Shown: in pieces, positions 15,690-23,679 of the stretch | Layout: every line of letters begins with the position of its first letter | How positions within the stretch are numbered: the first letter of the stretch is position 1 | Assembly (NCBI GenBank): GCA_965198855.1 | Contig: CBDAPZ010000001.1 | Coordinates: forward strand, 744,001 to 808,000 | Direction: 5' to 3' | Source: BOG-908 sp965198855 | GTDB taxonomy: Bacteria; Pseudomonadota; Alphaproteobacteria; Acetobacterales; Acetobacteraceae | Length of the DNA: 64,000 bases | The notes under the pieces: generated by a model | Told to the model about the DNA's origin: nothing | Database searches by the model: none | Seen by the model: only the letters and a program-made list of their open reading frames with translations | Made by a program: the position numbers and the translations under genes

Positions 15690-15754
15690 AGCGCTTGGCG
15701 GTGGGGTGGAATGCGATGGCTAGATAAGGAACGAACAGCGGCCGACGAAAGGCT

Positions 15755-15907
15755 TTAGCGGTTTACCTGCTCTTGGAGAGGGACATTTTCATTGGGCCCC
15801 ACGTAGAAAGCAGCGCATTCCCGCGAGAGTACGCCACCTAGTAGAACGATATCATCCTTGTATGCATCGAGAACGTAGTCGACCGTCCCTCTGTCGCGTT
15901 CCTCGAA
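15755..15907 (-). pseudogene. Detached C-terminal part of the deaminase, after an in-frame amber codon
   Basis: Directly after the TAG at 15908-15910 the same frame continues for 50 codons to a TAA at 15755: FEERDRGTVDYVLDAYKDDI, then VLLGGVLSRECAAFY. These are the last helices of the deaminase family, which normally reads E-M-Y-F-E-E-R at this junction. A single base change (TAC or TAT to TAG) would explain the break. Without read-through this part is not made. Confidence 0.75.
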
Positions 15908-16285
15908 CTACATCTCATGAACATCCTCCCGCCCAGCTCCGTAGACGATGCGGCCGACCTTCGCCCAAATCGATGCCATCGAGCACATGCCGCATGGCTG
16001 CAGCGTGGAATAAAGCGTGGCACCGCGTAATTCGTCGGCGTCGAGAGTCTTGCAAGCGCGTCGCATAGCAATAATTTCGGCGTGCGCTGTTGGGTCGTGC
16101 TGCAGCGCTGTTTCGTTATGTCCCTCTCCGACGATTTTGCCGTCGAGCACGATGACACAGCCGATCGGGCTGCATCCCTCCGCAGCATCCCCTTTCTTCG
16201 CCCAATCCAATGCACGCTTCATATAGGCGATGTCGGCTTCATCGGAGCGGGCGCGTGACGCGCGCCCATCTACGTAATCATTCAT
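15908..16285 (-). CDS. Nucleoside deaminase, prematurely stopped
   Basis: A 125-residue CDA/TadA-fold zinc deaminase, probably acting on guanine, cytosine or a nucleoside. The zinc and proton-shuttle motifs are intact: HAE at 68-70 in TAHAEIIAMRRA, and PCGMC at 97-101 in LQPCGMCSMA. Substrate-loop residues CSPIGCVIV and GEGHNET are also present. Family members run to about 150-175 residues; this one ends at an amber codon right after REDVHEM, although the expected C-terminal helices follow in frame to 15755. The shortened product lacks the last helices of the fold and may be inactive. It is alone on the minus strand, with a family A palindrome some 100 bp upstream. Confidence 0.8.
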   Translation of the reverse strand: MNDYVDGRASRARSDEADIAYMKRALDWAKKGDAAEGCSPIGCVIVLDGKIVGEGHNETALQHDPTAHAEIIAMRRACKTLDADELRGATLYSTLQPCGMCSMASIWAKVGRIVYGAGREDVHEM

Positions 16286-16385
16286 GGAAATTGGACGCTC
16301 CGCTTACTCTGATCCGATAGATAGGCTGCAGCCGAGGAAGGTAAAGATCGGGAACGGATTGGCTCCCCAATGCCGTCCCAGTAAA

Positions 16386-16424
16386 TTGAAAAAGTTTTTT
16401 GCTCTTTTTTCAAAAAAGGACTGC
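16386..16424. repeat. Family A palindrome, degenerate (copy 4)
   Basis: GTTTTTTGCTCTTTTTTC followed by AAAAAAGGA: a T6/A6 palindrome with imperfect ends, lying between two minus-strand genes downstream of the dehydrogenase stop at 16463. It is the poorest copy of the family and lacks a CGCTG/CAGCG hairpin. Confidence 0.55.
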
Positions 16425-16462
16425 TGCCTATTTCAGTGAACAGGATAGAAGAGATCCTAAAC

Positions 16463-17296
16463 TTAAACGTCGGTTTGTGGCGTTTGCGGCTGTTGAGCTC
16501 GGGCGAGGAATGCGGCGGCGGCCTCGCGCAAACAATTGTAGGATAAGTCGCTGCCGAGCACGCTGCCAAGCAGGGCAACATCCTTGTTCAACAATTTTGC
16601 ACCCTGGACGAACATGGCGGGATCCGGCAAGCGAGCGCGTACTTCAAAACCGTAGCTGCGGCCGCTGCTGGCGTTGATCAATTGGACCAGCGCGGTCTTT
16701 TCGATGCCGAGTCCGGCGCCTGCTGTCAGTGCGGCGTCGGCGAGGCCCATATTGGCCGCCATCAGCGTGTTGTTGATGAGTTTCGCGAGCTGTCCTGCGC
16801 CGACATCGCCTAGATGGCTGATCAACCCGGCGAACGTTTCGAACACCGGCCGCGCTTGTGCGACGGCCTCAGCGGTGCCCCCTACCATGACGGTGAGCGT
16901 GCCTGCAGCCGCACCGTGTCCGCCGCCGCTGACCGGCGCATCGATCAGAACCACGCCACGCGCTTCGGCCTGCCGGGAAAGGTCAAGGCAGGTGTCGGGG
17001 TGGATGGTGGCGTGGATGGCGATGATGCTGCCGGGGCGCATCGTAGGCAGCAGCGCGTCGCAAACCTCGCGCACGCCTGCATCGTCGAACACGCAGATGC
17101 CAATATGATTGCATCGCTCAGCAAGATCCGCAGGACTGGCGACACTCTGCGCTTTTGTGTCTGCGAAGGACGCAAGCGCTTCAGGTCGGCGTGCCCAGAG
17201 AACGAGGGGGAAGCCGGCCTCGACGATGCGGCGTGCCATCGGTCCACCCTGGCTGCCGAGGCCGATGAAGCCGACCGTGATTGCTTTGTCGTTCAA
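16463..17296 (-). CDS. NAD(P)-dependent beta-hydroxyacid dehydrogenase
   Basis: A 277-residue enzyme of the 3-hydroxyisobutyrate / tartronate-semialdehyde dehydrogenase family, which oxidises beta-hydroxy acids or reduces the matching semialdehydes. N-terminal Rossmann motif GFIGLGSQGGPMARR (residues 9-23), the substrate-binding signature DAPVSGGGHGAAAGTLTVMVGG, and the catalytic Lys in AKLINNTLMAANM. Cytoplasmic, no signal peptide. It is the last gene of a minus-strand set with two short-chain dehydrogenases, a carboxymuconolactone-decarboxylase-like protein and an aldehyde dehydrogenase; 13 nt separate it from the SDR upstream. The set suggests breakdown of a hydroxylated acid or alcohol, with the real substrate unknown. 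Confidence 0.92.
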   Translation of the reverse strand: MNDKAITVGFIGLGSQGGPMARRIVEAGFPLVLWARRPEALASFADTKAQSVASPADLAERCNHIGICVFDDAGVREVCDALLPTMRPGSIIAIHATIHPDTCLDLSRQAEARGVVLIDAPVSGGGHGAAAGTLTVMVGGTAEAVAQARPVFETFAGLISHLGDVGAGQLAKLINNTLMAANMGLADAALTAGAGLGIEKTALVQLINASSGRSYGFEVRARLPDPAMFVQGAKLLNKDVALLGSVLGSDLSYNCLREAAAAFLARAQQPQTPQTDV

Positions 17297-17309
17297 CGTG
17301 TATTTTCCT

Positions 17310-18071
17310 TCAGCCGGCGGTGATGCCGCGGTCCATGGTCACACAGGCGCCATGGAAAGCACGCCCTGCGTCCGATGCAAGATGGGCGATCATCTCCGCC
17401 ACGTCATCGACTTCTACAAGGCCACGCAATCCCGAAAACCGCTTGATCAGGTCCATCTCGGCGCCTTCAGGCATACGCAGATTGGTTGCTATGTTCGTCA
17501 TCATGCCGCCGGGAGCCACTGCGTTGATGCGGATGGGCTTGCGTTGATATTCCATCGCCATCGCTTTCGTCAGCTGCAGCAAGCCGCCTTTGCTTGCGCA
17601 ATAGGCCGCTGCATAAGCCTCGCCGATGAAGGAGGCTGTCGAAGTGACATTGACAATGGCACCATCACGCTCGAGCAGATGTGGGATCGCCGCCTTGCTG
17701 AGATGAAAAGGTGCGCTGAGATTGACAGCCAGCGTTTTGTTCCATTGCACTTCGGACATTTCGGTGGAATGCGCAAAGAAGATCAGCCCAGCCACGTTGC
17801 ACAACGCATCAAGGTGGCCGAAGGCATCAACCGCGGCAGATACCATGGCTGTGCAGTTCTCGGAGATCGCCAAGTCCGTCGAACGGGCCACGATCTTGCG
17901 GCCCATCGTTTGGATTTGTGATGCGGTCTCATCGAGGCCGGTCTGGTTTACGTCGACGGCGAAGATGTCAGCGCCGGCGCGTGCCAACGCCAGGGCGGTG
18001 CCTCGACCCAGGCCGGAAGCGGCGCCGGTGACAAGGGCGATCTTGCCGGTCATGTTTGAAGGGCCTGGCAT
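17310..18071 (-). CDS. SDR-family oxidoreductase
   Basis: A 253-residue classical short-chain dehydrogenase/reductase using NAD(P)H. Motifs: TGAASGLGRG cofactor loop (TGxxxGxG), acidic VDVN end of beta-2 favouring NAD, CNVAGLIF (the NAG position), catalytic Ser in NVTSTASF and YCASK (YxxxK), and a C-terminal GACVTMDRGITAG. The start ATG at 18071 is in a MPGPSNMTGK context; the inner ATG (MTGK) is an equally good start. It is 13 nt upstream of the dehydrogenase gene and is separated from the next SDR gene by a full-length family A repeat, so the two SDRs may be in different transcripts or partly terminated. Confidence 0.92.
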   Translation of the reverse strand: MPGPSNMTGKIALVTGAASGLGRGTALALARAGADIFAVDVNQTGLDETASQIQTMGRKIVARSTDLAISENCTAMVSAAVDAFGHLDALCNVAGLIFFAHSTEMSEVQWNKTLAVNLSAPFHLSKAAIPHLLERDGAIVNVTSTASFIGEAYAAAYCASKGGLLQLTKAMAMEYQRKPIRINAVAPGGMMTNIATNLRMPEGAEMDLIKRFSGLRGLVEVDDVAEMIAHLASDAGRAFHGACVTMDRGITAG

Positions 18072-18098
18072 TTGTGTCTCCCGGAAGAAAGAAAGCCG

Positions 18099-18209
18099 CT
18101 CTTTTTTGAAAAAAAGAATTAAAAAACTTTTTTGATTTTAATCTGCGCTGCCGGACAGGTCCGCGACAGCGACGTAAAAGTCTTTTGCTTCTTTTCTGCA
18201 GAAAAGAAG
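18099..18209 (+). repeat. Family A repeat, full two-armed form (copy 5)
   Basis: Left arm 18099-18120 (CTCTTTTTTG then A-rich half), central hairpin CGCTG (18146-18150), CGGA/TCCG inner pairs, CAGCG (18167-18171), AAAAGTCTTTTG, and a perfect right palindrome at 18188-18209 with loop GC. It lies in the gap between two co-directional minus-strand genes, right after the stop codon at 18221 on their strand. Confidence 0.85.
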
Positions 18210-18220
18210 ACCTTCTTTCC

Positions 18221-19006
18221 TCAAGGCCTCATCACCCATCCACCATCCACATGTATCGTCTGCCCACTGATCCAAGCCCCCGCCTGCGAGCACAGCAGCA
18301 GCAGCGTGCCGACTAGTTCATCCGGTGCACCGCGCGGCCGCGTTGCGCAGGTCGCAGCTAGAAACTGCAAGAAAGGCGAGTCGTCTGGCACCAACGCCTT
18401 TCCGGCATCGGACGTGACGTTGCCTGGTGCTATGGCATTAACGGTGATGTTCTCTCGCCCGAGCTGCTTGGCGAGTGTGGTCGTGAGCCCGACAAGTGCC
18501 AGCTTGCTGATACCATAAAGTCCAATCGCCGGAAACGCACCGCCCGAGGTCTGGTTGACGATACGCCCGCCCCCGCGTGCGCGCATCGAGGGGATGACGG
18601 CTTGCGAACAGAGCAACGCGCCATTCAGATTTACGGAAAAAACCTTATTCCAGGACTCCAATGATATCGTTTCGCAGGACTGATGGGTGAGTTCAGCCAT
18701 GAGTGCTGCATTATTGACCAATATGTCGACGCCGCCGAAAGCGTCGGTAGCGGCTGCCGCCATGTCGAGTGTGGAGTCCTTGTCGGCGACATCGACGCGC
18801 ACGCCGATCGCATTGCCGCCGGTTTGCGTGATCTCGTCGGCCACGGTTTTGGCGCCGTCCTCGTTCAGGTCGGCGACAACGATGCTGGCGCCCGCGTTGG
18901 CGAGGCCCAGCGCATAGGCGCGGCCGATCGAATTGCCGCGGCCGCCGGCACCGGTGACGATGGCGATCTTGCCATCAAGCCTGAACTGGTCGGTAGTGAA
19001 GGACAT
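18221..19006 (-). CDS. SDR-family oxidoreductase
   Basis: A 261-residue short-chain dehydrogenase/reductase. Motifs: VTGAGGRGNSIGRAYA (an extended glycine loop), ADLNEDGA at the end of beta-2, DILVNNAALMAEL (NNA position), the catalytic set NQTSGGAF and LYGISK (YxxxK), and a C-terminal SGQTIHVDGGWVMRP. The ATG at 19006 has GAGGAA 8 nt upstream; an in-frame TTG at 19021 overlaps that ribosome binding site and is unlikely. It differs from its neighbour SDR enough to suggest a different substrate rather than recent duplication. It lies 46 bp after the carboxymuconolactone-decarboxylase-like gene. Confidence 0.92.
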   Translation of the reverse strand: MSFTTDQFRLDGKIAIVTGAGGRGNSIGRAYALGLANAGASIVVADLNEDGAKTVADEITQTGGNAIGVRVDVADKDSTLDMAAAATDAFGGVDILVNNAALMAELTHQSCETISLESWNKVFSVNLNGALLCSQAVIPSMRARGGGRIVNQTSGGAFPAIGLYGISKLALVGLTTTLAKQLGRENITVNAIAPGNVTSDAGKALVPDDSPFLQFLAATCATRPRGAPDELVGTLLLLCSQAGAWISGQTIHVDGGWVMRP

Positions 19007-19052
19007 GGTGCGGTTCCTCAAGTCAGGTTGTTTGTTGGCTGAGTATCTGCAA

Positions 19053-19835
19053 TCAACCGTTCCACGGCAGGCCCTTGCTGACTTTGCCGATCATCTCGAA
19101 GACAACGCTCTGGATCACCGATGCTTTCGGCCAGCCGGCATGGATGCCGTAGGCGAGCACGAATTCCTGCATCTCCTCCGGTTGGCAATTACCGCTCAAC
19201 ATGGCCGCGTGGATGTGGCTTCTGATTGGGACATCCGAGGAAGATTCGCAAACGCCCACCAATGTCATCCAGCGGCGTGCGCGCTGATCCAGGCCCGGGC
19301 GGCACCACATCTCTCCGAACACGAAATTGCGGATCGCTTCGAGATAGGGAGTGGCGGGCGCACCACCGGGGAACGTCATGACATTGGCGAATTCTGCGGC
19401 GCCTTGCTCGCTGCGCTGCTGCGGGCTCCAGGGCTCGGCGCGGATCGGCGGGCATGACGCCGGCGGCAAGCCCATGTTGTCGGCCACGCGCGTGATTGTC
19501 TGATCGAGCACCGCGCCCTTGGTCCATCCACCATACACCGATAGATGCAAGGCACCCTCGCGCAGTTCGCTCAGGCTGAGCGCACCGCTTTTCAGCGCGC
19601 CACGAACATAATTTTCGATGTGGCACGTATCGCCACTGGCGAGCGAGGAGCCTGCGATGGCTATGAGAAAGCGGGCGCGCTTGTCGAGGCCAGGGCGGCT
19701 CCATACTTCGGCGAAGATGAAATCGCGCCAGCTTTCTTCATGAGGTGTGGTCGGCGCGAGCGGTGTCGCGCCGATGATGTCTGCCGCAATCGCAGTGCCG
19801 CACGCGCTTCGCGAGGCAGGGTCAAGCAGGGTCAT
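19053..19835 (-). CDS. Carboxymuconolactone decarboxylase-like protein with two domains
   Basis: A 260-residue protein made of two CMD/AhpD-like helical units. The first (about 35-120) has FIFAEVWSRPGLDKRARFLI and GDTCHIENYVRGALKSGALS, then LREGALHLSVYGGW; the second (about 165-255) repeats the plan with FVFGEMWCRPGLDQRARRWM, SHIHAAMLSGNCQ and EMQEFVLAYGIHAGWPKASV. The redox CxxC of AhpD is absent from both, as in the decarboxylase branch. CMD proteins in catabolic clusters act on lactones or as unknown accessory enzymes. It sits between an SDR and an aldehyde dehydrogenase on the same strand. Fused double-domain versions are uncommon enough to note. Confidence 0.87.
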   Translation of the reverse strand: MTLLDPASRSACGTAIAADIIGATPLAPTTPHEESWRDFIFAEVWSRPGLDKRARFLIAIAGSSLASGDTCHIENYVRGALKSGALSLSELREGALHLSVYGGWTKGAVLDQTITRVADNMGLPPASCPPIRAEPWSPQQRSEQGAAEFANVMTFPGGAPATPYLEAIRNFVFGEMWCRPGLDQRARRWMTLVGVCESSSDVPIRSHIHAAMLSGNCQPEEMQEFVLAYGIHAGWPKASVIQSVVFEMIGKVSKGLPWNG

Positions 19836-19878
19836 TTTTGTTATTCTCCCATTGCCAGCTTGGTCTTGTTCTTCTGCT

Positions 19879-21351
19879 TCAGGGCAATAAATTCATCCAC
19901 ACATTACGAACTTGCTGAAATTCCCGCAGCCCCTCGATACCGCCAAGGCGTCCGTGTCCGGAATGTTTCATGCCGCCAAAGGGAACGCACGGCGTCATCG
20001 CCTCGCCCGCACCGTTCACCTGAACCTGGCCGGCTATCATCTGGTTGGCGACGCGATGCGCACGGGAAAGGTTGGTGGTGTGGATGTAAGCCCCCAGGCC
20101 GTAATCGCTGTCATTAGCCAAAGCGACAGCGTCTTCCTCGCTGTCGAACGGGGTGACCACCAGCACCGGACCAAAAATCTCCTGGCGGGAAACGTCGCTG
20201 CTAGGAGCAACGTCGGCAAGGATTGTCACCGGCAAAAAATAGCCGTCGGCCATGTCGCCGCCCAACCGGCTGCCGCCGACGACCACACGGTTGCCATCGG
20301 CGATGCCGCGATCCACCATACCCTGTATGCGATCCAGTGCCGACTCCGAAATGACTGGCCCGAGCACCGTCTCCTTCGCAAACGGGTCGCCCACTTTCAC
20401 GTGGCCCACCATGGACGCAAGCATCTTGAGATATGGCTCGTAGACCGAATGTTCCACCAGCAGGCGTGTGCCGTTGACGCAGCCTTGGCCGTTGGCCGAG
20501 ACTGCACCCGCGAGGCCGCGTTTCGCCGCACTCTGCAGATCGGCATCGGCAAAGACCAGCACAGCAGATTTGCCGCCCAGCTCCAGCCCCACCGGCTTGA
20601 GTGACGCAGCCGCGCTGGCCAGGATCTTCTTGGCGGTCGCACCGCTGCCGATGAATTCGATTTTGCCGATCCCCGGGTGTGAGACCATCGCAGCCCCTAC
20701 ATCCGCGCCGCCGGTGACGAGGTTGACTACGCCCGGCGGCAGCCCTGCTTGCTGGATCAGTTCCACCAGCTGCATGACCGAGTAAGGCGCCAGATCGGGT
20801 GCCTTGATGACGATGCAATTACCCGCCGCCAGCGCCGGCGCCAGCACCATGGTCGCCGCAAAAAGCGGCCCGTTCCACGGCACGATGACACCGACCACGC
20901 CATAGGGTTCGTAGGCCACGTAATCATGCGCCGGGCCTCCCCAGGTGGAGATGGTCCGTCCGTCAAGCTTGTCCGCCCAGCCACCAAAGTAACGGAATTT
21001 CTGAGCGGCGTCGTAGCCCATATAGCCGCTCATCGCGATGCCTGAGCCGTTTTCGGCGGTCAGGATCGCCGCGAGGTTTTGCGACTCTGCTTCGAGCAAT
21101 GCGGCCAGGCGGAACATCAGGTCGCGCCGTTTGTCGCCGTTCAGTGCGCGCCAGGAAGGGAAGGCGGCCTTGGCGGCAGTCACTGCGCGATCGACATCGG
21201 CGGGCCCTGCCATGCGGAACTCGGATGTCACCGTGCCGGTGCCCGGATAGATATGGGCGAGCATTTCGCCGCTGCCCGCCTGTTCACGGGCCTCGCCGAT
21301 GATGACTGGATAACGTGGCAGGCCGTCCGCGACCGGTTTCTGAAAACCCAT
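19879..21351 (-). CDS. NAD(P)-dependent aldehyde dehydrogenase
   Basis: A 490-residue aldehyde dehydrogenase that oxidises an aldehyde to a carboxylic acid. Cofactor and active-site motifs: GVVGVIVPWNGPLFA, IKAPDLAPYS, FIGSGATAKKI (cofactor), the general base Glu in LELGGKSAVLVF, and the nucleophile Cys in ANGQGCVNGTRL. C-terminal RQEIFGPVLVVTPF, NDSDYGLGAYI and PFGGMKHSGHGRLGG complete the fold. The ATG at 21351 has GGGGAG about 9 nt upstream; a frame extending to 21402 is not homologous. It is first in the minus-strand catabolic set and divergent from a GntR regulator, so its promoter should be within 21352-21507, where two direct repeats lie. Confidence 0.95.
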   Translation of the reverse strand: MGFQKPVADGLPRYPVIIGEAREQAGSGEMLAHIYPGTGTVTSEFRMAGPADVDRAVTAAKAAFPSWRALNGDKRRDLMFRLAALLEAESQNLAAILTAENGSGIAMSGYMGYDAAQKFRYFGGWADKLDGRTISTWGGPAHDYVAYEPYGVVGVIVPWNGPLFAATMVLAPALAAGNCIVIKAPDLAPYSVMQLVELIQQAGLPPGVVNLVTGGADVGAAMVSHPGIGKIEFIGSGATAKKILASAAASLKPVGLELGGKSAVLVFADADLQSAAKRGLAGAVSANGQGCVNGTRLLVEHSVYEPYLKMLASMVGHVKVGDPFAKETVLGPVISESALDRIQGMVDRGIADGNRVVVGGSRLGGDMADGYFLPVTILADVAPSSDVSRQEIFGPVLVVTPFDSEEDAVALANDSDYGLGAYIHTTNLSRAHRVANQMIAGQVQVNGAGEAMTPCVPFGGMKHSGHGRLGGIEGLREFQQVRNVWMNLLP

Positions 21352-21414
21352 GGCGCTCACTCCCCAAGATTTTGCCGAGCAGCGAGGCGCAGCTATTTTC
21401 ATCGTTAGGACACG

Positions 21415-21499
21415 AATAATAGGCTTGTTAATAAGCGGTCAAGCGGCGATGAGGCGGCTGCACTCGCTGGCGAGGCGTATTATAGGGTTGTTATTGAGC
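21415..21499. promoter_or_regulatory. Pair of 22-bp direct repeats in the divergent promoter (likely GntR operators)
   Basis: AATAATAGGCTTGTTAATAA at 21415 and TATTATAGGGTTGTTATTGA at 21478 (both extending to ...GC) agree at most positions around the core ATAGG(C/G)TTGTTA. Their starts are 63 bp apart, close to six helical turns. They lie between the aldehyde dehydrogenase start (21351) and the GntR gene start (21508), the second one ending 8 nt before that ATG, so binding there would also block the regulator's own expression. Confidence 0.5.
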
Positions 21500-21507
21500 T
21501 TGTTGAC

Positions 21508-22239
21508 ATGACCTCGCCCACAACACCTCCGCCGAATGATCGCCGCCGGCCGGTTCAGGACACCGCCGCGAAGCTGCGGGATTTGGTGTTCGAGTGCCCG
21601 CCGGATACGCGGATTGGTGCTTTGCCGGAGCTCGCCCGCACCCTGGGCGTAGGGATCGTCACCGTTCAGCAGGCAGCCCGAATACTGGAGCATGAAGGGC
21701 TGCTGGAGGTCCGGCGTGGGCCCGGCGGCGGCTATTACGGCCGCCGCCCCGATGCATCAGCGCTGGAGCGATCAATGGGTGCATTCATGCGCATGCATCC
21801 AGCCTCCTTCGGTGAGGTGCTCGACATCACCTCGCTGCTCTTTACCGAGTTAGTGGCGGCGGCCTGCACCTGCCGCGACGAGGATCTGCATACAGCATTG
21901 CGCACCCTCCAGCGCCGTATCGTAACCTGCACCTCCGAAACGGAAACGATGGCGTTCGAAACCGAATTGCAGGATCTGCTATTCCGCATGGTCGAGCGGC
22001 CGCTTTTCGAAGTGCTGACGCGTGTGACACTCAGCTTTTCCGGAGCGAGGCGGGTGCCGATCTTCCGTAAGGACAGCGCCGACCGAGCCTGGTGGCACGA
22101 AGGGCGGCAACGGATCATCGCCGCCATCCTCGCCAACGACGCCGAACTGGCCCGTTTCGAGGCCGATCGCGGCAACCGCCGCATGGTATTGCGCCACGTC
22201 AAGGCCTTGCGGGAACCGGCCGATGGCGGCGAGGATTAG
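21508..22239 (+). CDS. GntR-family transcriptional regulator (FadR/FCD-like)
   Basis: A 243-residue regulator. The N-terminal winged helix-turn-helix reads LPELARTLGVGIVTVQQAAR, then ILEHEGLLEVRRGPGGGYYG (about 38-77), the GntR signature. The C-terminal 150 residues are helical, with EVLDITSLLFTELVAAACTC and a late WWHEGRQRIIAAILANDAEL, similar to FCD-type ligand domains. The ATG at 21508 has no clear ribosome binding site: TTGTTGAC precedes it, and a direct repeat ends 8 nt upstream, so translation may be leaderless. It is divergent from the aldehyde dehydrogenase set and 119 bp before an MFS carrier, and probably represses one or both in the absence of the substrate. Confidence 0.88.
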   Translation: MTSPTTPPPNDRRRPVQDTAAKLRDLVFECPPDTRIGALPELARTLGVGIVTVQQAARILEHEGLLEVRRGPGGGYYGRRPDASALERSMGAFMRMHPASFGEVLDITSLLFTELVAAACTCRDEDLHTALRTLQRRIVTCTSETETMAFETELQDLLFRMVERPLFEVLTRVTLSFSGARRVPIFRKDSADRAWWHEGRQRIIAAILANDAELARFEADRGNRRMVLRHVKALREPADGGED

Positions 22240-22358
22240 CCAGGTTCGCACGCCGTCACGCGGTGGACGGAACCCGGAACGAGCGTATACAGCGAGCACC
22301 TACAATGAACGCATGGCGAGGCCCTTAGAGGCCTGCACATCGCGGCGAGAGGGCAGGA

Positions 22359-23630
22359 ATGACAACGTACTGGAGTGAGTTTCGCACTGGCTGGCGTCCA
22401 CTGGCGGCTGCAGCGCTTGGCATGGGAAGCGGCTTTTCCACCACCGGCGTGGTGACCAGCATCATGGCGCCACATTTCCTGAAGGATCTGCATTGGACGC
22501 CGGCCGCCTTCGCAAAGGTGGGTGCCGTCTCGATCCTGATGTCGCTGTTCATCCCTATAGCGGGCCGTCTGGCCGATGTGTGGGGTGTCCGCAGAACGGC
22601 GTCTATCGGCGTTCTGGCGCTGCCGCTCTGCATGATCGCCCTCAGCAGAATGACCGGCGACATCTCGCAATACTACATCATCTTTATCATCGAGGCGATG
22701 TTGTGCGTGACCACGACGTCTACGGTGTTCAGCCGCGCTGTCGTCACGCAGTTCCAGCAGGCACGCGGGTTGGCACTTGCGATTGCAGCCTCTGCGCCGG
22801 GTGTCACCGGCATCCTGGCCGGCTTTTACTTGAACCCCTTCGTCGAAGCCGATGGCTGGCGCACTGGATATCTTGTGACGGCCGCGTTCACACTTGTCTG
22901 CGGCGGTCTTGCCGTGTGGCTGCTGCCGCCGCGCCGGCGGGAGATGTCCATCGTGACGGGCTCACCGATCCTGGCAGCACCACGCAGGCGGGGATGGGCG
23001 GATTATCCGGCGATCTTTCGCACGCGGGCCTTCTGGATCCTGCTGACGGCGATGGTATTGTGCAATCTGTATCAGACGCTGATTCAGGCACAGATAAATC
23101 TGCTTATTCTCTCAAAAGGCGTAAGCAAAGTCGATGTCGGCGGAATCATTTCCGCCTTCATGGCCGCAATGGTGATCGGGCGCTTTCTTTGCGGCGCCGC
23201 CATCGATCGCCTGCCCGGTCAGCTTGTGGCCGCCGTCGGCATGGGCCTGCCCTGCATGGGGTTATTCCTGCTCGCGTCCAGCCTCGATACCCATGGTGCG
23301 GTGATGGCTGCGATGGTTTTGATTGGCGTCGCCGTCGGCGCGGAAGGCGACCTGATCGGCGTTCTTGTCGCACGCGCTTTTGGTGTTGCGATCTATGGCA
23401 GCGTCATGGGCCTGGTGACTGGCGCGATCAGCCTGGCGACGGCGAGCGGTGCCTTTTTGCTAAGCCTGATACTACAACATTATGGAAACTACCGTGTCTT
23501 CCTGTTGATCTGCGGGATAACGACCTTGATCGGCAGCCTGATGTTCCTTCTGCTACCGCGTTCGGCTACCGCGGCACCGGTGCAAGAGCGCCAGGGTGAT
23601 TTGCCGGAGAGAACCGCGACAGCGACGTAA
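22359..23630 (+). CDS. MFS transporter
   Basis: A 423-residue major facilitator superfamily carrier with about 12 predicted membrane helices. The loop 2-3 motif appears as GRLADVWGVRRTAS and its C-half copy as GRFLCGAAIDRLPG. Other helices include YYIIFIIEAMLCVTTTSTVF and TGAISLATASGAFLLSLI. The subgroup resembles anion or monocarboxylate transporters (oxalate/formate-like), which would suit uptake of an acid for the divergent catabolic enzymes, but the substrate is inferred. AGGGCAGGA precedes the ATG. The last residues (PERTATAT) and the stop are encoded by a family A repeat, so the tail is not original family sequence. Confidence 0.9.
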   Translation: MTTYWSEFRTGWRPLAAAALGMGSGFSTTGVVTSIMAPHFLKDLHWTPAAFAKVGAVSILMSLFIPIAGRLADVWGVRRTASIGVLALPLCMIALSRMTGDISQYYIIFIIEAMLCVTTTSTVFSRAVVTQFQQARGLALAIAASAPGVTGILAGFYLNPFVEADGWRTGYLVTAAFTLVCGGLAVWLLPPRRREMSIVTGSPILAAPRRRGWADYPAIFRTRAFWILLTAMVLCNLYQTLIQAQINLLILSKGVSKVDVGGIISAFMAAMVIGRFLCGAAIDRLPGQLVAAVGMGLPCMGLFLLASSLDTHGAVMAAMVLIGVAVGAEGDLIGVLVARAFGVAIYGSVMGLVTGAISLATASGAFLLSLILQHYGNYRVFLLICGITTLIGSLMFLLLPRSATAAPVQERQGDLPERTATAT

Positions 23631-23661
23631 AGTCTTTTGCTTCTTTTCTTCAGAAAACAAG
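23602..23661 (+). repeat. Family A repeat overlapping the MFS stop codon (copy 6)
   Basis: Half hairpin GCCGGAGAGAACCGCGAC with CAGCG, then AAAGTCTTTTG and the palindrome 23640-23661, which has one arm mismatch (AACAAG instead of AAGAAG). The MFS stop TAA at 23628-23630 lies inside the element. Confidence 0.8.
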
Positions 23662-23679
23662 GCCTTCCTTTAAAAACGA

